A stretch of DNA of 64,000 nucleotides. Source: Candidatus Accumulibacter propinquus. GTDB taxonomy: Bacteria; Pseudomonadota; Gammaproteobacteria; Burkholderiales; Rhodocyclaceae. Both the position numbers and the translations under genes were made by a program. Of this stretch, positions 59,247 through 64,000 are shown one piece after another (positions within the stretch are counted from its first letter, which is position 1; every line of letters begins with the position of its first letter). The stretch is taken from NCBI GenBank assembly GCA_016714935.1, contig JADKBU010000005.1:157560-221559 (forward strand), given 5' to 3'. Under the pieces are notes generated by a model. That model had not been told where the DNA came from. It made no database searches and worked only from the letters and a program-made list of their open reading frames with translations.

Positions 59247-61092
59247 CACGGCCTCTCCTCCACAACGCGATACGCCTGTTCCGGGTCGTTGGGCACCTCG
59301 GGCCGGGTCATGCGGATGCGCGCTGCTTCCAGCAGGGGCTGCACATATTTTTGCCGGACGTACTCCGGGTTGCGTTGCAGTAGCTGCCCCAACTCTTCCA
59401 GCCGCCAAGGGCGCTGGTGCAACAGGTCGAGGACGACATCGCGGACGGCATCAGGCGGGCCGCGCCGCCCCAGAGCGCCAACGCGGGCCGCCAACTCGCC
59501 GGGGAGACCGGCAAGCAGCGTCTGGCGGACTTTGGCTTTGCGTTCGGTTTCGGCCTTGTCTAGGGAGTCGGGGTCCCTAGACAAGGCGCCCAAGTCCCTA
59601 GATAAGCCGAGGGGGTTACTAGATAAGCCCTCGGGGTTACTGGACAAGCTGTCATCGTCACCCAGCAACTTGCCGGTGGGCTGGTACCAGGTGGCCGAGC
59701 CACGCCCCTTCTGCTGGAGCAGACCGGTCGCAGCTTCTTAGCGACGCTGGCGGTCAGCCACCTTGTTGATGCACCCAGGCGTTGTCGATGGCGCCGACTG
59801 CGGCGACGACGCGCGGGCCCGGCCGGACAGGCAGGTCCTGAAGCGCGCCAGCCACGCCAGATCTCCGCCCAAAAGATGAAAGACAGGGAACGACGAACTG
59901 ATCCCGCCGCGGCCGGATCAACCGCCAGCCCGGCCCACATCTCGCGCATGACGCGCACGCCGCTGCCCTTGGTTTCGGCAAAGCGGGTGTCGTAGAGCGC
60001 GGCGGCGAGCTTGGGGTTGCGCGGCAGCGACCCAGGTTCGCCCAGGTGATCGGGCGATTTGAGCGAAAAGCCGGGGTTGCGGATTTCCAGACGATTGCTG
60101 TAGCGGATGATCTGCACCGGCGCATGGCTGCGATAGCTGCGGTGCATCAGCGCATTGACGACGGCTTCGCGGATCACGCGTTGCGGCACGATGGGGCTGT
60201 CCTTGCGCTGCAGGTCGCCTTCGTCGAGGCCGAACGCCTTGGGCAGGTCGTCGAGGATGGCCGCCTGCACGCGGCGGATGAGCCGGAACAAGGGGTCGCG
60301 CAGTTCCAGGCTGTCGAAGCGCCGCTCGGGGTCGGGCACCCACTCGCGGCCGGGAACGCGGATGTAGTCGACGCGCGTCATCGGGAACGTGCGGCGCAAG
60401 GCGACCGGCTTGCCGAACAGGATCAGCCCGGCAACGGTAGGCTGCCATTTCCCGTCCGCGTTGAGCCGCACGCAGCCGAGCGCCTGCAGCAGATCTTCAT
60501 CACTCCAGCGCAGCTCTTCGGCATCGGGGTTGGTGTCGCGGCGCGACTGACGGTAGTCGGCGAGGGCTTCGGGGGAAAAATCGTCGAGCGTGCCGTCCGG
60601 CACCAGACCGGCATCGAAACTCTCGTGCTGTCGACCCTGGTAGAGCGCGATCAGGTCGTCTTCGGTGCAGTGCTGATCGGTGCTGCCGATGCGCCGAAAG
60701 GCACCGCGCGGCAAGCCCTGCGCCTTGAGGTAGAGCGGCTTGTCCTGTGGCGCAGCCTCGGGCACGAATACGGCGATCACCGCCTTGCCGTCGAGCACCT
60801 CGGCCTGGATGTCGAGCCGCAGCGGCCGGTTGAACATGCTCGCAGCCTGGCTGGCGAGATCAGCGCTGATCTTGTCGGGGTGGTCGAGTCCCTGGATCTC
60901 ATAGGCGGGGAACAGGGACAGCTCTTCACGCGTCACGCCGAGCAGCAGCCAGCCACCTCCGAGGCCCGGCTCGTTGGCAAAAGCGCAGACGGTTTCGAGC
61001 AGCGACTTGCCGACCTCATCGGCGCGCTTGGCCTCGATGCGCTCGTTTTCGTCCAGCAGGTTGAGACGTTCGAGCAGTTCCTGCGCGGTCAC
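59246..61092 (-). pseudogene. AlbA_2/Schlafen-type ATP-binding protein, frameshifted
   Basis: The first 400 codons are intact: MTAQELLERLNLLDENERIE, the AlbA_2 domain (SLLETVCAFANEPGLGGGWL), and the HATPase_c_4-type part VIREAVVNALMHRSYRSHAP with RLEIRNPG and SGVRVMREMW. Between about 59930 and 59700 the frame shifts more than once, then resumes as KLLGDDDSLSSNPEGLSS to the stop at 59246, with a C-terminal winged-helix-like region (RPWRLEELGQLLQRNPEYVR). Genes like this often sit between hsdM and hsdS; their role is unclear and may be regulatory. ATGA overlap joins it to hsdM, and TGATG to hsdS. Confidence 0.75.
59573..59656. repeat. Four tandem 21-bp repeats inside the ATP-binding gene
   Basis: Four imperfect 21-bp units (starting at 59573, 59594, 59615 and 59636, consensus GTyCCTAGAyAAGCC...) encode the seven-residue repeat SSNPxGL/SRDxxxL. 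The first unit also pairs with upstream DNA: a 14-bp inverted repeat at 59553-59566 and 59574-59587. The number of units can change by slippage without breaking the frame. Confidence 0.8.
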
Positions 61093-63235
61093 TGCGTCAC
61101 CTCGCTGAGCAGGCAGAGGATGCGCTTTTCCACTGCGGCCAGTTCGGCATCGATCACGTGCAACGGGCGCGGCGGCTGGTACTGGAAGAACACGCGGTTG
61201 AAGTTGATCTCGTAGCCCACCTTGCCGATGCCGCCGTCCTGCTCATCCAGTGTTTCGCGGTCGATCCAGGCATCGGCCACGTAGGGGCGCACCTCGCGCA
61301 GCACGTAGCTGGTGATGTCCTCTTTCAGCGGGATGTTTTCGGCATCCTTGAGCGCCGGGTCGGGTTCGTACTCGCGGTGCTTGCCCCTGTCTTCGGGATA
61401 CAGGCCCAGCAGGGCGTAGAGCTCATCCTGGGTGATGCCGGCGGGCAGGGTCTGGCCGGGGAACAGTGCAGCGCGGTCCAGCGGCTCGATCTTGTGGTGC
61501 TTGGCGATGACGGGCGCGGCGTCGGGGTCCACAACGGTAAAGCAGTCGCGGAAGATCTTCTTCTGCGCTGTGCCCTTGGCGCCCTTGGCCCAGCCTTCGA
61601 CGTCGTCGGGCAGGGTCCTGAACACCTGCTGCACGGCGTCCCACACGCGGTTCCAGTCCAGCAGCGTTTCGGTGCCGAGTTCGTCCTGCACGGCCTCCAG
61701 GGCGTCGAAGAGCTCGGGGCAGGTGTTGAGAAAGCGCTCACGTGCCTCGTCGGTGATCTGAAAGCGCAGTCGCAGCGGGCGCAGCACGTTGATGCGGCGA
61801 TAGCCGAAGTCGGTGTTGTCGAACACGCGGCTGGTGGGGCTGTTCGCAATAGCGCCGTGTTCGCGGGTGACGGCGTCGAGCGCGGCCTGGTCGAGGTAGC
61901 GTCGCTTGTCGCCCAGGCTGCGCTTCATCGGCGTGTAGCGCTCGCGGGCGTCGATGAGCTGGATCCTGCCCTTGCGATGCTCTGCCTTGCGGTTGGTGAC
62001 CACCCAGATGAAGGTGCCGATGCCGGTGTTGTAGAACATCTGCTCGGGCAGGGCGACGATGGCTTCAAGCTGGTCGCGCTCGATGATCCAGCGGCGGATC
62101 TCGCTCTCGCCGCTGCCGGCGCCGCCGGTAAACAGGGGAGAGCCGTTGAAGACGATGGCAGCACGCGAGCCCGGCTTGTCGCGGCCTTTCCATCACTCCC
62201 CGGCTGGTAGTCCTGAAACTTGCTCATCATGTAGAGCAGGAACAGCAAGGCACCGTCGTTGATGCGCGGCAGCTTGCCGCTGTAGCCGCGGAAGTTGGGC
62301 CAGCGGTCAATGACTTTCCTTTCCGCCTTCCAGTCCACGCCGAAGGGCGGGTTGGCCAGCAGATAGTCGAAGCGATGGTCCGGAAACGGGTCGTCGGTGA
62401 GGGTATTGCCCAGCACCACCTGGCCGTCCTTGTGGCCCTTGATCAGGAGGTCGGAGGCGGCCACGGCATAGGAGCGCGGGTTGTAGTCCTGTCCGAAGAC
62501 CTTGACCGTGGCCTGTTCGTTGTGGGCGCGAATCCAGTTCTGCGCCTCCGCCAGCATGCCGCCCGTGCCGCAAGCCGGGTCGCAGATGGTGACGATGACC
62601 CCGGCCTGGGTGAGCACGCTGGTATCGGGCTCCAGCAGCAGGTTGACCATGAGCTGGATCACTTCACGCGGAGTGAAGTGATCGCCGGCCGTTTCGTTGG
62701 CGGCTTCGTTGAAGCGCCGGATCAGGTCTTCGAACACCAGACCCATGGTGATGTTGTCGACCTTGCGTGGGTGCAGGTCGATCTCGGCGAACTGGGCGAC
62801 CACTTGATAGAGGCGATTGGATTCTTCGAGCTTCTCGATCTCCTTGTCGAACTCGAAGCGCTCGAAGATCTTGCGGATGTTCTCGGAGAAGCAGTTGATG
62901 TAATCAGCCAGGTGACGGCCGATGTGGTCCGGGTCGCCCTTGAGTTTGTAGAAATCGAGCTGGCTGTGGTTGTGGAAGCCCAGCGGGGTGCCGTCTTCAT
63001 CCCTCGCCAAGTTGTTGAGAATGGCGTCGATATTGGGGATGCCTTTGCTGCTCAGTTCGGCATGGCGCTTGAGCACGGCTTCCTTGCTGAGTGCCAGCAC
63101 GGCATCGAAGCGGCGCAGCACGGTGAGCGGCAGCATCACGCGCTCGTACTGCGGGGGGCGGTAGGGGCCGCGCAGCAGATCGGCGACGGACCAGATGAAG
63201 TTGGCGAGTTGTTGAAAGTTTGAGGTGGCGCTCAT
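61089..63235 (-). CDS. hsdM: Type I DNA methyltransferase subunit M, one frameshift
   Basis: Two frames join into about 715 residues. The first (from 63235) holds the HsdM N-terminal helical domain (MSATSNFQQLANFIWSVADL), the SAM motif DPACGTGG at 219-226 and the adenine-methylation motif NPPF at 295-298. It leaves the HsdM frame near residue 348; the second frame continues DKPGSRAAIVFNGSPLFTGG and runs to the stop at 61089. Restoring one A in the AAA run near 62190 mends the protein. HsdM methylates adenine at sites read by HsdS. It is the first gene of the operon; an extended C-terminal domain (to about 715) is normal for this subgroup. Confidence 0.85.
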
Positions 63236-63303
63236 GGCTTGATTCTGAGATGTGAGGAGTCAATTGGCATTGCAATTGCCCGATTTATTGTGCCCGTGAT
63301 GAT

Positions 63304-63650
63304 CATACCCGCTTGGACTTGGCACCGCTGCGCCGCTTCCTGAACTGGTGCAGCGATCGCCCCGAGTACCGCAACCAAGTACCGGCCGGAGCCTGCATCA
63401 CGCGCATGGCCCGCGACGAACTACCGAAGAATACCGCGAAGGATGATTGCCTGCAGCGAGAGCAGTTGCCGGCGTGGTTCGTCGCCGTGCGCCAGATCGG
63501 AAACTTATCAGCGCCAATCTGCAGACTGCACTGCCGATTGGCGCGCGTCGTGAAGAGGTAGCCGGTATCCGGTGGGAAGACGTCGATTTTCAGTGGAAGG
63601 CGCTGACGATCAAGGACAAGGTCGAAGGAGAGCGCAGCATTCCGCTGCTG
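63304..63650 (+). pseudogene. Tyrosine recombinase/phage integrase fragment
   Basis: Two plus-strand frames carry a phage-integrase middle: LRRFLNWCSDRPEYRNQVP and AKDDCLQREQLPAWFVAVRQ in one frame, then, after a shift near 63500, the catalytic-domain start GARREEVAGIRWEDVDFQWK with the first active-site arginine and LTIKDKVEGERSIPL. The N-terminal part and the remaining catalytic residues (HxxR and Tyr) are missing. Its place beside the restriction operon suggests it once moved the island. It ends abruptly where the antitoxin-like tail begins. Confidence 0.75.
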
Positions 63651-63664
63651 AAGAGGTACGGCCC

Positions 63665-63796
63665 GGCTTGCGTCGTGAGAGCCTTTCCCGCGCCCTCTCC
63701 ACCAAGGGCAACCCGACACTCGGAACCTTGCTGGCCGTCCTGTCTGCCGCTGGCCTGCGCCTAGCCGTGGCCCGACGGGAGGAACACCCGGCCTGA
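63665..63796 (+). pseudogene. HigA-like antitoxin C-terminal fragment
   Basis: The frame ending at 63796 encodes GLRRESLSRALSTKGNPTLG followed by TLLAVLSAAGLRLAVARREEHPA. This is the end of the addiction-module antidote (HigA/TIGR02684-like, helix-turn-helix) family, whose usual pattern is GLxRESLYxALSxxGNPxFxTVLKVxxALGLxL. The first half of the antitoxin and any toxin are absent. The junction with the integrase fragment lies between about 63650 and 63664 and marks another deletion. Confidence 0.65.
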
Positions 63797-64000
63797 CTGA
63801 ATCACCGCCGGCTGATACCCGGGTAATTCCGACCGATGCGAGAGAATCTATCGGAAAAACATATCACCATTGGCATATCTGCGTAGTCCTGTGTATCACC
63901 ACCAGGAGCGAGCCGGTTTTTTGCCGTTGGGCACCGGTTACTGCATGTAAATCAACCCGCTAATATCTATCCGACCTGAGCTTCACGAAGCGTGACGACC
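63797..64000. other. Non-coding right end of the window
   Basis: About 200 bases, less GC-rich than the core genes, with no supported gene, tRNA or attachment site. Confidence 0.3.

Overview
The window reads as chromosome of a GC-rich betaproteobacterium. The block carA-carB-greA / yhbY-rlmE-ftsH-folP-glmM, the tandem argJ and secA, and the ypfJ, pmbA, darP and mogA relatives all fit that group. The Pit plus DUF47 phosphate module and the general gene style make Rhodocyclales (for example a Candidatus Accumulibacter relative) my best guess. That is inference from remembered gene order, not from a search. No rRNA, tRNA or CRISPR array was seen.

Positions 1-49.6 kb are ordinary core genome in short operons: a M23 peptidase and YpfJ protease; Pit and its DUF47 partner; RlmI; exported MsrB and MsrA; a Fur-family regulator with a CobW-type zinc GTPase; a DOMON-like protein with a NamZ-type muramidase; glmM, folP, ftsH, rlmE; yhbY; greA, carB, carA; ribE; an AI-2E family exporter. 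Next come a membrane-anchored aminopropyltransferase with a Tat-lipoprotein flavoprotein, a chemotaxis receptor, a TetR-controlled RND efflux operon with a clear palindromic operator, a TRAP transporter whose binding protein faces its permeases, pmbA, darP-mogA, a PilZ-type c-di-GMP effector candidate, trpE, gph-rpe, apaG, argJ and secA.

Positions 50.1-63.8 kb are a damaged defence island. Its left edge is a Uma2-type nuclease gene cut short and joined to the last codons of an aquaporin gene. Its right edge is a tyrosine-recombinase fragment joined to the tail of a HigA-like antitoxin. Between them, all on the minus strand, lies a type I restriction-modification operon: hsdM, an AlbA/Schlafen-type ATP-binding gene and hsdS. 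It continues with a degenerate AAA-ATPase and subtilisin-like protease pair resembling IetAS, then an hsdR start fused to an hsdS tail, a zeta-toxin-like kinase, a 61-codon protein and an intact hsdR. The hsdR'-hsdS' fusion suggests that two tandem restriction operons collapsed by deletion.

Many genes in the island carry frameshifts. Two conserved core genes (pit, carB) carry one each, at or beside short homopolymers, so some of the breaks may be sequencing errors. The clustering of breaks at 54.4-63.6 kb, next to an unbroken 3 kb hsdR, argues that part of the decay is real.
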